The translations under genes were made by a program, and so were the position numbers. A DNA stretch of 64,000 nucleotides from Candidatus Schekmanbacteria bacterium RIFCSPLOWO2_02_FULL_38_14 (GTDB taxonomy: Bacteria > Schekmanbacteria > GWA2-38-11): positions 1 to 64,000 of the forward strand of contig MGDH01000011.1 in the NCBI GenBank assembly GCA_001790855.1. The letters are read 5' to 3'. Below the pieces are notes generated by a model. The model was not told where the DNA came from. It saw only the letters and a program-made list of their open reading frames with translations, and searched no databases. The first letter of the stretch is position 1; each line of letters starts with the position of its first letter. Of the stretch, positions 1-7,835 are shown piece after piece.

Positions 1-1720
1 GTTTAAACCCGGTATATTCATTTGAATTCCATTTAAACCTGCTTTGTTTGCTCAGTTTTCCTCCATACTCAAGCTCTATCAGGGCAATTTTATCTGGCAC
101 TGCTGAAGCAGGACCATGGATTTCAGTCTCTCCATTAGTATCAACATCCTCAAGCTTATAGTAATATCTCTTTCCGTTAACTACATCTGTGTCTGCAAAG
201 CTGTAAAGTTCACCTCCTAAGTTTCCACTTGCTGATTTATAGTGAATCTTTTCATCTCCACCATTTTTATCTTCGCTTCTGTAAATATTGAACCCGTAAT
301 TATTAATCTCTGTCTCTGTCTTCCATTTAAGAGTAACTTTCCCATCCGAAGGAATTGCCATAAAATAAAGAAGCTCAATTCTTGTCTCTGCAGTAGTATT
401 CTTCAATCCCTTAACCACATAAAAAGGAGTGGTGAAAGTATGGTTTGAAACAATATCAACCTTGTTATCACTATTTATATCCTGAAGAGCTAAATAATTT
501 GGAGTGTTGGAAAAAATAAGTGAAAAGTCAGTTACCCATGCTGTTGTAAAGGGGTCATTATTAGTAGGGGGATTAAGAGGATTGTTATATACTGTAATTC
601 TTTTACTATTATAGTCCATTGTTATAGCTATATCTATATCTCCATCCCCGTCAAGGGCTGCAATTTTTAGTGATTGCTGTCCCCCACCTATAGATTCCGA
701 TGATAGACTATATCCTACAGCGTTTGATGAAACCCAAGTAGCTGTAAAGGCAATAGTTGAGCCTGGATTTCTATATATCCTGACAACCGCACTGTTCATA
801 AGCGTACTAGCTGCCATTCCGACAGCTATATCCTTTGAGCCATCTTTGTCTAAATCAGCTAAGGCAACTGGAAATACATTAACAGAGAGGTTAGCTACAG
901 GATTGCTATCCCACACGCTTGGAGAGTCAAAAGCAGAAGCAAAGCCTGGATTTTTAAAAATATGTACTTCTTGAACAGGTCCCGCTGTTGCAGCCCCTGC
1001 TCCAGTTACAATATCAGGTGTATTATCACTATCAATCCTACCTGCCCATACACCAACTATGTCAGCACCAGTTTTAGAGTAGATTATTGTAGCTGAGGGC
1101 CATGGCGATGTGCTAAAAACATTGGTTTCTGGATTTCTAACTATTTGCAAATTTTTACTTGCTCCACCTATTATGATATCAGGGAATTTATTAGTAGTGC
1201 TGTCAAGGTCTGCCATGAATAAAGCATTCACACCCGTATTCGTCGAAAGTATTAAACTTGACGCCCAAACAGTTGTTGTAAGAAAAGCTACAGATGGACC
1301 AGGGTTTTTCCATGCATAAACAGTTGAATTTGCTGCATTAGAATTCCCTGTGACGATATCAATAGAGCCGTCATTATCAAGGTCAGCTAATGCCACAGCA
1401 CTTAGGGTTATAGCCATAGCTCCTACACTTCTACTTGCCCATAAAACGCTAAATGCGGTAGTAGAGCCTGGATTCTTCCATATACGAATATTCTGAAGAG
1501 AAGAATTTGCTAATGCAACAATGTCTCTATTACCATCGCTATCAAAATCTCCAATAGCAATTCCCTTTCCAGTTTGGTCAGGGCTACCAAAACTTGTTGC
1601 TGGAGTTTCAAAGCTTATACTATAAGTTCTCTTTGTAAAAACCACAAGAAACAAGAAAAAGATTATTGATATTATAAAAAGAAGATTAAGTCCTTTATTT
1701 ATTATTATTTTATGCTTCAT
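1..1720 (-). CDS. FG-GAP/VCBS repeat surface protein (C-terminus cut by window edge)
   Basis: The frame is open from an ATG at 1720 to the window edge, so the C-terminus is missing. It begins with a short basic stretch and one hydrophobic segment (about residues 11-27), fitting an export signal or membrane anchor. Seven repeats follow, each with a D-x-D-x-D-G or related calcium-loop motif then D-I-(V/A/I), such as GDFDSDGNRDIV and ADLDNDGSIDIV; seven FG-GAP units normally form one seven-bladed beta-propeller. A C-terminal Fn3-like module of the 'EINNYGFNIYRSE' type follows. AAGGAAAA lies upstream of the ATG. The role is probably extracellular binding or adhesion. It is downstream of, and on the same strand as, the putative RiPP genes, but 25 bp beyond the kinase stop and with no proven link. 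Confidence 0.85.
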   Translation of the reverse strand, partial: MKHKIIINKGLNLLFIISIIFFLFLVVFTKRTYSISFETPATSFGSPDQTGKGIAIGDFDSDGNRDIVALANSSLQNIRIWKNPGSTTAFSVLWASRSVGAMAITLSAVALADLDNDGSIDIVTGNSNAANSTVYAWKNPGPSVAFLTTTVWASSLILSTNTGVNALFMADLDSTTNKFPDIIIGGASKNLQIVRNPETNVFSTSPWPSATIIYSKTGADIVGVWAGRIDSDNTPDIVTGAGAATAGPVQEVHIFKNPGFASAFDSPSVWDSNPVANLSVNVFPVALADLDKDGSKDIAVGMAASTLMNSAVVRIYRNPGSTIAFTATWVSSNAVGYSLSSESIGGGQQSLKIAALDGDGDIDIAITMDYNSKRITVYNNPLNPPTNNDPFTTAWVTDFSLIFSNTPNYLALQDINSDNKVDIVSNHTFTTPFYVVKGLKNTTAETRIELLYFMAIPSDGKVTLKWKTETEINNYGFNIYRSEDKNGGDEKIHYKSASGNLGGELYSFADTDVVNGKRYYYKLEDVDTNGETEIHGPASAVPDKIALIELEYGGKLSKQSRFKWNSNEYTGFK

Positions 1721-1745
1721 GTCCGTTTTCCTTATATATAGCATT

Positions 1746-2864
1746 TTAATTTCTAAATAAACTGTAAACAAGCTCTGCCATCTCATCCAGATTCCCCTGC
1801 TTTAATTTATAGCACTCGGTTTCAGAGATTATCTCTATCAATTTAAATAAAAGCAAAGATGGTTTATTCTCAAAATCTTGGAGTAAATGACTCTGGGGAT
1901 TCATATTTCTTAAATTTTCTAAAAGTAAGCCACAAGCCTCTGATTTTGTAACGGGGCTTAAAAAAGCAGGACCATTAAAATCAGGTGGGCCATCAGGTAT
2001 TTTCCCCATAAAGAGAATGAGGTTTTTAAATCTTTTAGAAAAAAGTTGAAATTCATTAATCAACCCTTTATCTCTTTTAATAGAGAGGGTGAACACAGGA
2101 TGCTCTTTGAGCAACGCAGTTGAGATAATTCTTACATCTTTAAGTTTATTTAAACCTGATACAAACTCTTTATCAGGCTCTTTTAATATGACCTCTACTA
2201 AGTTCCTCCTGTAATTTTTTTGTTCCCCTGCTCTTAATGGATTACCCAAAAAAATTACATACTGAGGAAAACAGGATTTACCTATATGGTCATAGATATC
2301 TGCAACATCAATGAAGCTTTTTTCAAAAGAACCCTTATTATTTGTCCTGATTCCAAGAGCTCTTGGGAATGGGTCAATCATTCCTGTAACTCTATTTAAC
2401 CCTACAAATTCTTCTGCTATAAAATTAAATCCTTTTTCAACCAATTTTGAAGCTAATGAGGTCTTGCCATAAGAAGAAGGAGCAATAATCATAATTCCCT
2501 TTTCATTAAAGGATACTGCGCACCCATGGAATATATAATGGCTTTTCACTTTATTCACTATTTTTTCAATTATAGCCATAAAAGCATTCTCAGCTATAAG
2601 CTCTTCATCCATTAGCCTGTATTTTTCTTCCCCTATTGCGAGAAAAGGGGTGTCTGCTTGGTATTTACTTGTGATTACAGAAATACAAAGGTCTGTCTTT
2701 TCCTCTAATGGAATTCTAAAGCGCCTGTAAATCTGGCTGAATCTATCAATTAGCTCCATAGAGTCAGTGGTGATTTTGAATTTAGTATCAAAAAAACTAT
2801 ATTTTTCCTCAAAAGAAGCTTCGTTTTTATAAGGTATAGTTTCTTTAATTGGTTCTTGCAACAT
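1746..2864 (-). CDS. HprK-related kinase, likely RiPP-associated
   Basis: A 372-residue protein resembling the C-terminal P-loop domain of HPr kinase/phosphorylase. H113-G114 precedes a Walker A-like loop, APSSYGKTS (residues 128-136), whose first glycine is alanine. The acidic pair after it is EE (about 151-152) rather than the DD of true HprK. The N-terminal 100 residues are not HPr-kinase-like, so this is one of the HprK-related kinases seen beside PqqD-type peptide-modification genes, not carbon-catabolite HprK. Relatives phosphorylate a serine of lasso peptides (PadeK type). It lies 96 nt after the radical SAM gene. Inferred role: phosphorylation of the peptide encoded at 4362-4589. The family is fairly sure; the substrate is a guess. 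Confidence 0.75.
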   Translation of the reverse strand: MLQEPIKETIPYKNEASFEEKYSFFDTKFKITTDSMELIDRFSQIYRRFRIPLEEKTDLCISVITSKYQADTPFLAIGEEKYRLMDEELIAENAFMAIIEKIVNKVKSHYIFHGCAVSFNEKGIMIIAPSSYGKTSLASKLVEKGFNFIAEEFVGLNRVTGMIDPFPRALGIRTNNKGSFEKSFIDVADIYDHIGKSCFPQYVIFLGNPLRAGEQKNYRRNLVEVILKEPDKEFVSGLNKLKDVRIISTALLKEHPVFTLSIKRDKGLINEFQLFSKRFKNLILFMGKIPDGPPDFNGPAFLSPVTKSEACGLLLENLRNMNPQSHLLQDFENKPSLLLFKLIEIISETECYKLKQGNLDEMAELVYSLFRN

Positions 2865-2927
2865 ATTTTAAAATTCCCTTTATCTCTTTCTTTAATGTCT
2901 CTAAAAAACTTTTAAATTGCTATAAGC

Positions 2928-2950
2928 TACCTGCCTACCGCAGGCAGGTA
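2928..2950. repeat. Short palindrome (ACCTGCCT family)
   Basis: A perfect 9-bp stem, TACCTGCCT with AGGCAGGTA, around a 5-nt loop, lies between the radical SAM and kinase genes. A related stem is at 15231-15252. No T-run follows on the minus strand, so it does not look like an intrinsic terminator. It could stabilise the upstream message or simply be a dispersed repeat. Confidence 0.7.
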
Positions 2951-2960
2951 AGCCAATTCT

Positions 2961-4328
2961 CTAACACTCTTGCCATGCAGGGAGGGCTTTCTCTCCGTAT
3001 TTTTTAGCAGAAATGTTAAAGATTATTTCCTTGTAGAGCTCTCTTCGCAAATCACAAAAATCATCCGTTGCCCATATAGTTCCTTTGGACATCAAACTTA
3101 TGCCCGGGCATCCTGCTTGGCATAGATTCTTCCAGGAACAATTTTTACATTTCTCAATTTTCTCTCTTCTTGAAAGAGATATTTCTATAATTGATTTAAA
3201 TCTTGTGGAATTTCGCACCTCAGATAGAGAATCTTTTCTAATGTTCCCTAAGTAGAATTTATCCTCCATTAAAAGAGCGCAGGGATAGATATCGCCATTT
3301 GAAGTTATTGCAGCTGTCCTGCCAATTGGGCACCATGTTCTATTGTTTCTCATTCTTAAAACTAACCCGTTCAAGCCACTTGTTATCTTTATATTCTCAT
3401 TCCTCTGAGAAAAAAGAAATCTATAAAGCCTTATATAATCATCAGCTGAAATATCTCCATTTACTTTGTTCCAATTTCGCAGGGCAGAGCCTACCCTATG
3501 CAATGGAAGAAAACGGAGCACAGGAATCTCAAGCTCCTTTACAAGCTTAATGAGCTTGGGAATATCTTCTATGTTATGGTTTGTTATGGTTGTGCATATT
3601 ATTAGCTTATCTTTTAAGCCATATCGCTTTAAAAGAGAAATCCCCTTCATAGTTGCATTAAAAGAGCCATTGCCTCTAATTTTATCGTTAACCATAGCCT
3701 CAGATCCATCGAGACTAACTTGCACAGAAATCCGATTCTCTGAAAGGAAATTAGCTATTTTCTCGTTAATCAATGTCCCATTTGTCAATAGCATTACTTC
3801 TAAACTATGGGATGCATATTTTAAAATTGATAAGATATCTTTCCGAAGCAAAGGCTCTCCACCGCTTATAGTTAATTTTTTACCCCCCAATTCTCTAAAT
3901 TCATCAATTAATTTAATAATCTCTTTCTTTTTAAGATTACCTGTGGTTTTTTTGTTATCAAAGGAATAGCAATGTTTGCATTTAAGATTGCAGCCATTTG
4001 TAATATGAAGAAAGAGACTTTTTATATCAGTAGCCTGTTCATAAAGCTCCTCACCCTTAGCTGAAAAGCTCCTCTTTAGCTTGTTTAGATAATGTATTAT
4101 ATCATTACATATATTTTCAGAGCTTATCCTGTATTTTGATGCAATTATTCTTTCGATATCCTTTAAAGAGTTAGTTCCATTGCAATGCTTTATAATCTCA
4201 AATCCTCTATCATTGACCACTGCCCAGAGTGGATTTTTTCGATGGAGCAAAATATGGAATTCCTCCTTTTTCTCATGATAAAAATTCCCACTAATCCTGG
4301 GAACATATGTTGGAAGAAATTCTTTCAT
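2961..4328 (-). CDS. PqqD-like domain + radical SAM/SPASM peptide maturase
   Basis: Residues 1-90 look like a PqqD-type RiPP recognition element, the winged-helix fold that binds leader peptides. The radical SAM core starts near residue 108 with CNLKCKHC (C113, C117, C120, CX3CX2C), which holds the SAM-binding cluster, followed by an SGGEP motif. The C-terminal SPASM region carries WCPIG, GDIYPC and a cysteine-rich stretch KCKNCSWKNLCQAGC plus a last Cys near 'DDFCDLR', enough ligands for two auxiliary clusters. Such enzymes make thioether, C-C or C-O crosslinks, or epimerise or decarboxylate peptides. The start is 33 nt after the small peptide gene, which supports a maturase-substrate pair. 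The actual chemistry cannot be read from sequence. Confidence 0.88.
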   Translation of the reverse strand: MKEFLPTYVPRISGNFYHEKKEEFHILLHRKNPLWAVVNDRGFEIIKHCNGTNSLKDIERIIASKYRISSENICNDIIHYLNKLKRSFSAKGEELYEQATDIKSLFLHITNGCNLKCKHCYSFDNKKTTGNLKKKEIIKLIDEFRELGGKKLTISGGEPLLRKDILSILKYASHSLEVMLLTNGTLINEKIANFLSENRISVQVSLDGSEAMVNDKIRGNGSFNATMKGISLLKRYGLKDKLIICTTITNHNIEDIPKLIKLVKELEIPVLRFLPLHRVGSALRNWNKVNGDISADDYIRLYRFLFSQRNENIKITSGLNGLVLRMRNNRTWCPIGRTAAITSNGDIYPCALLMEDKFYLGNIRKDSLSEVRNSTRFKSIIEISLSRREKIEKCKNCSWKNLCQAGCPGISLMSKGTIWATDDFCDLRRELYKEIIFNISAKKYGEKALPAWQEC

Positions 4329-4361
4329 AAATTGTTTTTGTTAAATTTTCTGGAATCTATT

Positions 4362-4589
4362 TCAAAATCCTGCATTGTCCTGTTGCATGTTATAAAGGAC
4401 ACCGCAAGAGGAATCATAACTATTACATGCCTGAACCGTTCCAAGCTCTTCTAAGATTTCATCACTTGAATATGTTATGACTTCAGGAGGAATGTATGTA
4501 GGGATTTCTTTATTCTCTGACTCATTCATGCTTCCCTTCCAGCCCTTTCCTTCTACATGATTGCTTAGTTTTTTCTTTCCATCATCCAT
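4362..4589 (-). CDS. Putative RiPP precursor peptide (75 aa)
   Basis: This small ORF has AGGAG eight nt before its ATG. A second in-frame ATG at 4529, behind GGAAGG, would give a more typical 55-residue precursor. The middle reads like a leader: TYIPPEVITYSSDEILEELG, with the Y-x-x-P and E-(I/L)-L-E-x-L-G pattern common in uncharacterised precursors beside PqqD-type maturases. After LGTVQA comes a likely core of about 21 residues starting at C55, with Cys at 55 and 62 (spacing CX6C), several Ser, two Tyr, and ending NAGF. It is followed at once by the maturase and then the kinase. The precursor assignment is inference from leader motif, size and context; the cleavage site is unknown. Confidence 0.72.
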   Translation of the reverse strand: MDDGKKKLSNHVEGKGWKGSMNESENKEIPTYIPPEVITYSSDEILEELGTVQACNSYDSSCGVLYNMQQDNAGF

Positions 4590-4640
4590 TTTTCCAACTC
4601 CTGTTTTATTTTTTTATAAACCATTTTACATAATTTATAA

Positions 4641-4669
4641 ATAATATTCAATAAAATATATATTGTCAA
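4641..4669 (-). promoter_or_regulatory. Sigma-70-type promoter for the RiPP locus
   Basis: On the minus strand TTGACA (4669-4664), a 17-nt spacer and TATTAT (4646-4641) are nearly ideal for the housekeeping sigma factor. The expected start site near 4634 gives a leader of about 45 nt before the precursor ATG. It sits in a very AT-rich 112-nt gap after the TPR gene, so the RiPP genes can be transcribed independently. Confidence 0.65.
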
Positions 4670-4701
4670 TTAAATATTTTGATGTATTTTTAAAATTCTA
4701 C

Positions 4702-7041
4702 TTAATCCTCTTTCACCTGTTTTTTGCCATATTTTAAATATAAACTCATTTCATCTTTTGCCTCCTTTTCCAATCCCTTTTTCATATATGCCCTTGATAG
4801 GTTATTATGGGCATTAGCATAAGATGGTGCTATCATAATTGCCTTCTTTAAAACCCTTATGGCATTATCATGCTTTCCAATTGAAGAATATGCCTCCCCT
4901 AAATTATTATAAGCATTTGGATAATATGGGTCTAACCCAATTGCTTTCTTATAGAACATTATTGCTAAGTCTGTTTGACCTTTTCTATAATATGTTGTTC
5001 CCAAATTATTATATGCCTTTGTATAATCAGGCTTTTTCTGGATAGCTTCTTTAAATAATCTAATAGCTTCATCGTATTTGCCTAAGGCATGGAAAGCAAT
5101 GCCAAGATTATTATAGGGTGTTGTATAGGTCGGGTCTATCTTGATTGCTTTTTTATATAGTTCTATAGCTTCATTGACTTTACCCTTGCTTGCATAAAGT
5201 CTTGCCAAATTATTATAAGCCTTCGCATAATAAGGATCTACTTCAATTGCTTTTTTATAAAGGATAATTGCTTTACCAGATAACTCTTTTGCATCATAAG
5301 CCATTCCCATATTATTATAGGGCTGAGCATAGACCGGCGCAGACTGGATAGTTCTACCAAACATCTCAATTGCATTATCTAATAAACCTACTTCATAGTA
5401 AGTCATTCCAAGCATATTATGAATCTCTGCTGGATTAGCAACTATTTTAATAGCATCTTTATAGATTTTCAATGCCTCATCAATCTGATTTTTTCTAAAA
5501 TAGGAGTTAATTAAATTATTAATCGCATCAGTATAATCTGGCGCCATCTTCACTGCTATCTTAAAAAACTTTAAGGCTTTTTCGGTTTTTCCCTTTCTAA
5601 TATAAGCTGCTCCAAGATTATTATAACTTTGAGGAAAGTTTGGCTCAATAGAAATTGACTTTTTGTAAAGCTCAATAGCCTCATCATTTTTATTCCTGCC
5701 TAAATATACAACCCCCAAGTTGTGATAGGGTCGGGCTTTATCAGGAGATTTCTTCATAGCATCACTCCAAAGCAGGGCTTCATCATTATAAACCTCGTTT
5801 CTTTTTATTGTCCCTGCTGAGAGAAAAATCAATATCAGTAGAATTGAACAAAAAAGCAAAAAGGAATGTTTACCAGAACCAAACTCCATAACCTTAATCA
5901 ATATCCCTGCTACAAAAAAGGTAATGCCTATAAGAGGAAGATAAAGCCAGCGTTCACACATCAAATCCTGCAAGCGAATAAGAAGATGTGGAGAAATTGT
6001 TATGAGAAACCAAACTATGCCAAATGATATAAGCTTAGAGTCTCTAAACAACTTTTTTGCTATGAAGATAAGCAAAAGAATGAAAAAGAGAGAAAGAATA
6101 AATTTACTCTGAAGCAATGATGCAATTAAAGGAAAATACGGGTCGAAATTTAAATTAATTGGAAACAGAAAATGTTTCAAATAGTAGAAGGCTATAGTAA
6201 CTTCTGTTAAAATATGTGGATAAAATTCCCTCTGAGCAGAATCAGGGCTTTTAAGGGTTATGGCAAAACTTAAACTCATAAGTACAATTAGGAATGACGC
6301 AACAATTAAGGGAAAATAATACTGGGCAAATCTTTTTTTGATATCCTGTAAGTTCCCTCTTGCTATAAAAAAATAATCATAAAAAAATACCATGGCCGGA
6401 AGTGTAATTCCTATCTGCTTGCTCCAGATTGATAAAAGATAAAAGATAAGGCAGAGTGGTGAATAAATTATATAGTTTTTACCTTCCTCATTACCCTTAA
6501 TAAAAAGAAAAAGAGCAAGGACATAGAAGAAGGCGCTTAATATTGAAGAGCGGCTTGAGAGATAGGTTACAGATTCAGTTGTAAGGGGATGGGTTAAATA
6601 AAACAATGAAGCAATTAAGGGTATAAGGTAACTCAATAATATGGTTTTATGATATAAGGAATTTCTTATGCTTATAGATATAATCAAATACACAAGGAAG
6701 GAGGTGAAAATATGAAGAACTATATTAACTAAATGATATCCAAAAAGCTTTAAACCCCCAAACTCATAATTTAGAGCAAAGGAAAGCATAAGGATTGGCC
6801 TATTGCTATTAAATGAGAAATCTTTTAAGAAGTTCTTTAACCCTTTAATATGATAATTTAACTCAATCGTATCTTTATCATCGTATATAAAAGGAACATT
6901 AAAGGAGTTTTTATAAACTATTATTCCAATTAGAAGGATGATTAAGAAAGCAATTGGATGGAATTTTCCTGACATTTTAAAATTCTTAATCAAAGCTATT
7001 GTCTTGCCTCCTTCTTTCTTTGGCAATTGCCAGTTTCTCAT
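4702..7041 (-). CDS. TMTC-like GT-C glycosyltransferase candidate with ten TPRs
   Basis: The N-terminal half has about 10-11 hydrophobic segments. Its first outside loop carries NVPFIYDDKDTIELN, followed by a RPILMLSFALNYEFGG block and YHLVNIVLH, the pattern of TMTC-type proteins (GT-C fold, DD catalytic motif); animal members are O-mannosyltransferases. From about residue 440 there are ten consecutive 34-residue TPRs (Y-N-N-L-G...A-I...Y-K-K-A-I...P). The likely role is lipid-linked sugar transfer to exported proteins, though many bacterial homologues are untested. The ATG at 7041 has a poor ribosome site; an AGGAGG at about 7011-7006 points to TTG 6993 (start of a hydrophobic N-terminus) or ATG 6975 as the real start. 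Confidence 0.78.
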   Translation of the reverse strand: MRNWQLPKKEGGKTIALIKNFKMSGKFHPIAFLIILLIGIIVYKNSFNVPFIYDDKDTIELNYHIKGLKNFLKDFSFNSNRPILMLSFALNYEFGGLKLFGYHLVNIVLHIFTSFLVYLIISISIRNSLYHKTILLSYLIPLIASLFYLTHPLTTESVTYLSSRSSILSAFFYVLALFLFIKGNEEGKNYIIYSPLCLIFYLLSIWSKQIGITLPAMVFFYDYFFIARGNLQDIKKRFAQYYFPLIVASFLIVLMSLSFAITLKSPDSAQREFYPHILTEVTIAFYYLKHFLFPINLNFDPYFPLIASLLQSKFILSLFFILLLIFIAKKLFRDSKLISFGIVWFLITISPHLLIRLQDLMCERWLYLPLIGITFFVAGILIKVMEFGSGKHSFLLFCSILLILIFLSAGTIKRNEVYNDEALLWSDAMKKSPDKARPYHNLGVVYLGRNKNDEAIELYKKSISIEPNFPQSYNNLGAAYIRKGKTEKALKFFKIAVKMAPDYTDAINNLINSYFRKNQIDEALKIYKDAIKIVANPAEIHNMLGMTYYEVGLLDNAIEMFGRTIQSAPVYAQPYNNMGMAYDAKELSGKAIILYKKAIEVDPYYAKAYNNLARLYASKGKVNEAIELYKKAIKIDPTYTTPYNNLGIAFHALGKYDEAIRLFKEAIQKKPDYTKAYNNLGTTYYRKGQTDLAIMFYKKAIGLDPYYPNAYNNLGEAYSSIGKHDNAIRVLKKAIMIAPSYANAHNNLSRAYMKKGLEKEAKDEMSLYLKYGKKQVKED

Positions 7042-7102
7042 CCCTGAGTTCTTTGATATCTTCAGGGTTGCCTCTATAATAATCTACAGGACGGTTCTCT
7101 TT

Positions 7103-7597
7103 TCAGACTTGCAATTTTTCTCTGAGAACTCGTAGGTTCAAGACATCTTCCCTGTTGTATTCCAGCAAAGTTGTCAGAGATTTTTTATCGCCGTAAAGTT
7201 TATAATTCTGCCAGAGTAATACAGCCATCTTCCCGTCTACATTTTTAAGTTCTCTGTTTATTCTCAAAACCCTTTCAACATTTTTCAACCCGCCAAAGAG
7301 ATTCCTTTTCCAGCAATCAAACATCAAGTCCTTATGTTTAAAAAGTTTTGAAAGGTTGATACCCAATTTTGTCTTGATAAAAGGAAGGTCAAAGCGTGAA
7401 CCATTATAGGTATAAACTACCTTTACATCCTCCATTGTCTCAGACAATTTTAAAGAAGATATTTCATTTCCAACTAATTGAATAAACCTGTTTTCCCTGC
7501 CATTTTCCAGATATAATCCAATGACAGTTAAATTTTCAGAACAGGGATTTAAACCTGTTGTCTCAATATCGAGGTAAGAGCAGTAGTCTGTATTCAT
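7103..7597 (-). CDS. RNase H-like 3'-5' exonuclease (DEDDy type)
   Basis: The 164-residue protein opens with YLDIETTGLNP (Exo I, D-x-E), has YNGSRFDLPF (Exo II) and ends with EYNREDVLNL, the YX3D of a DEDDy exonuclease. It belongs to the YprB/RNase_H_2 group of single-domain nucleases. The annotated TGA at 7103 is followed in the same frame by 38 further codons reading like protein, to a TAA at 6986, whose last codons contain the ribosome site of the next gene. The gene may therefore have been shortened by a nonsense change, or the TGA may be an assembly error; see findings. Confidence 0.8.
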   Translation of the reverse strand: MNTDYCSYLDIETTGLNPCSENLTVIGLYLENGRENRFIQLVGNEISSLKLSETMEDVKVVYTYNGSRFDLPFIKTKLGINLSKLFKHKDLMFDCWKRNLFGGLKNVERVLRINRELKNVDGKMAVLLWQNYKLYGDKKSLTTLLEYNREDVLNLRVLREKLQV

Positions 7598-7623
7598 CTG
7601 AGGACTCTTAATTGTTTAAAAAA

Positions 7624-7697
7624 GTCGGGGCGACTGGATTTGAACCAGCGACATCACGGTCCCGAACCGTGCGCTCTGCCAGGCTGAGCCACGCCCC
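7624..7697 (-). tRNA. tRNA-Pro(CGG)
   Basis: The minus strand folds as a 74-nt cloverleaf: acceptor CGGGGCG with CGCCCCG plus discriminator A, D stem GCTC/GAGC, anticodon stem CACGG/CCGTG with loop TTCGGGA, a 5-nt variable loop, and a T arm with TTCAAAT. The anticodon is CGG. CCA is not encoded. Confidence 0.95.
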
Positions 7698-7757
7698 GTA
7701 AATGGAATTGTAAATTTAAAATTTAAAAATGCAAATTTAAAAATGTCAGCTCTAATT

Positions 7758-7793
7758 GAGATTGCCACGCCACCTTCGGTGGCTCGCAATGAC
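7758..7793. repeat. Dispersed palindromic repeat, family A (short copy)
   Basis: GAGATTGCCACGCC-type sequence ending in GGCTCGCAATGAC with an internal CCACCTTCGGTGG hairpin. The GCAATCTCA/TCGCAATGAC signature recurs at 13395-13585, 29504-29643, 31503-31575 and 62286-62327. Confidence 0.8.
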
Positions 7794-7835
7794 AAAAAAA
7801 AGTTTCCAGACGGATTCATAGGATATAAAATAGTT

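Noticed and set aside
1746-2864. Canonical HPr kinase/phosphorylase (hprK)
   Set aside because: The Walker A glycine and acidic pair differ, the N-terminal domain is unlike HprK, and no HPr/PTS gene is near.
7103-7105. TGA as selenocysteine in the exonuclease
   Set aside because: No SECIS-like hairpin is apparent just after it and the family has no selenoprotein members that I know; a nonsense change or sequence error is simpler.
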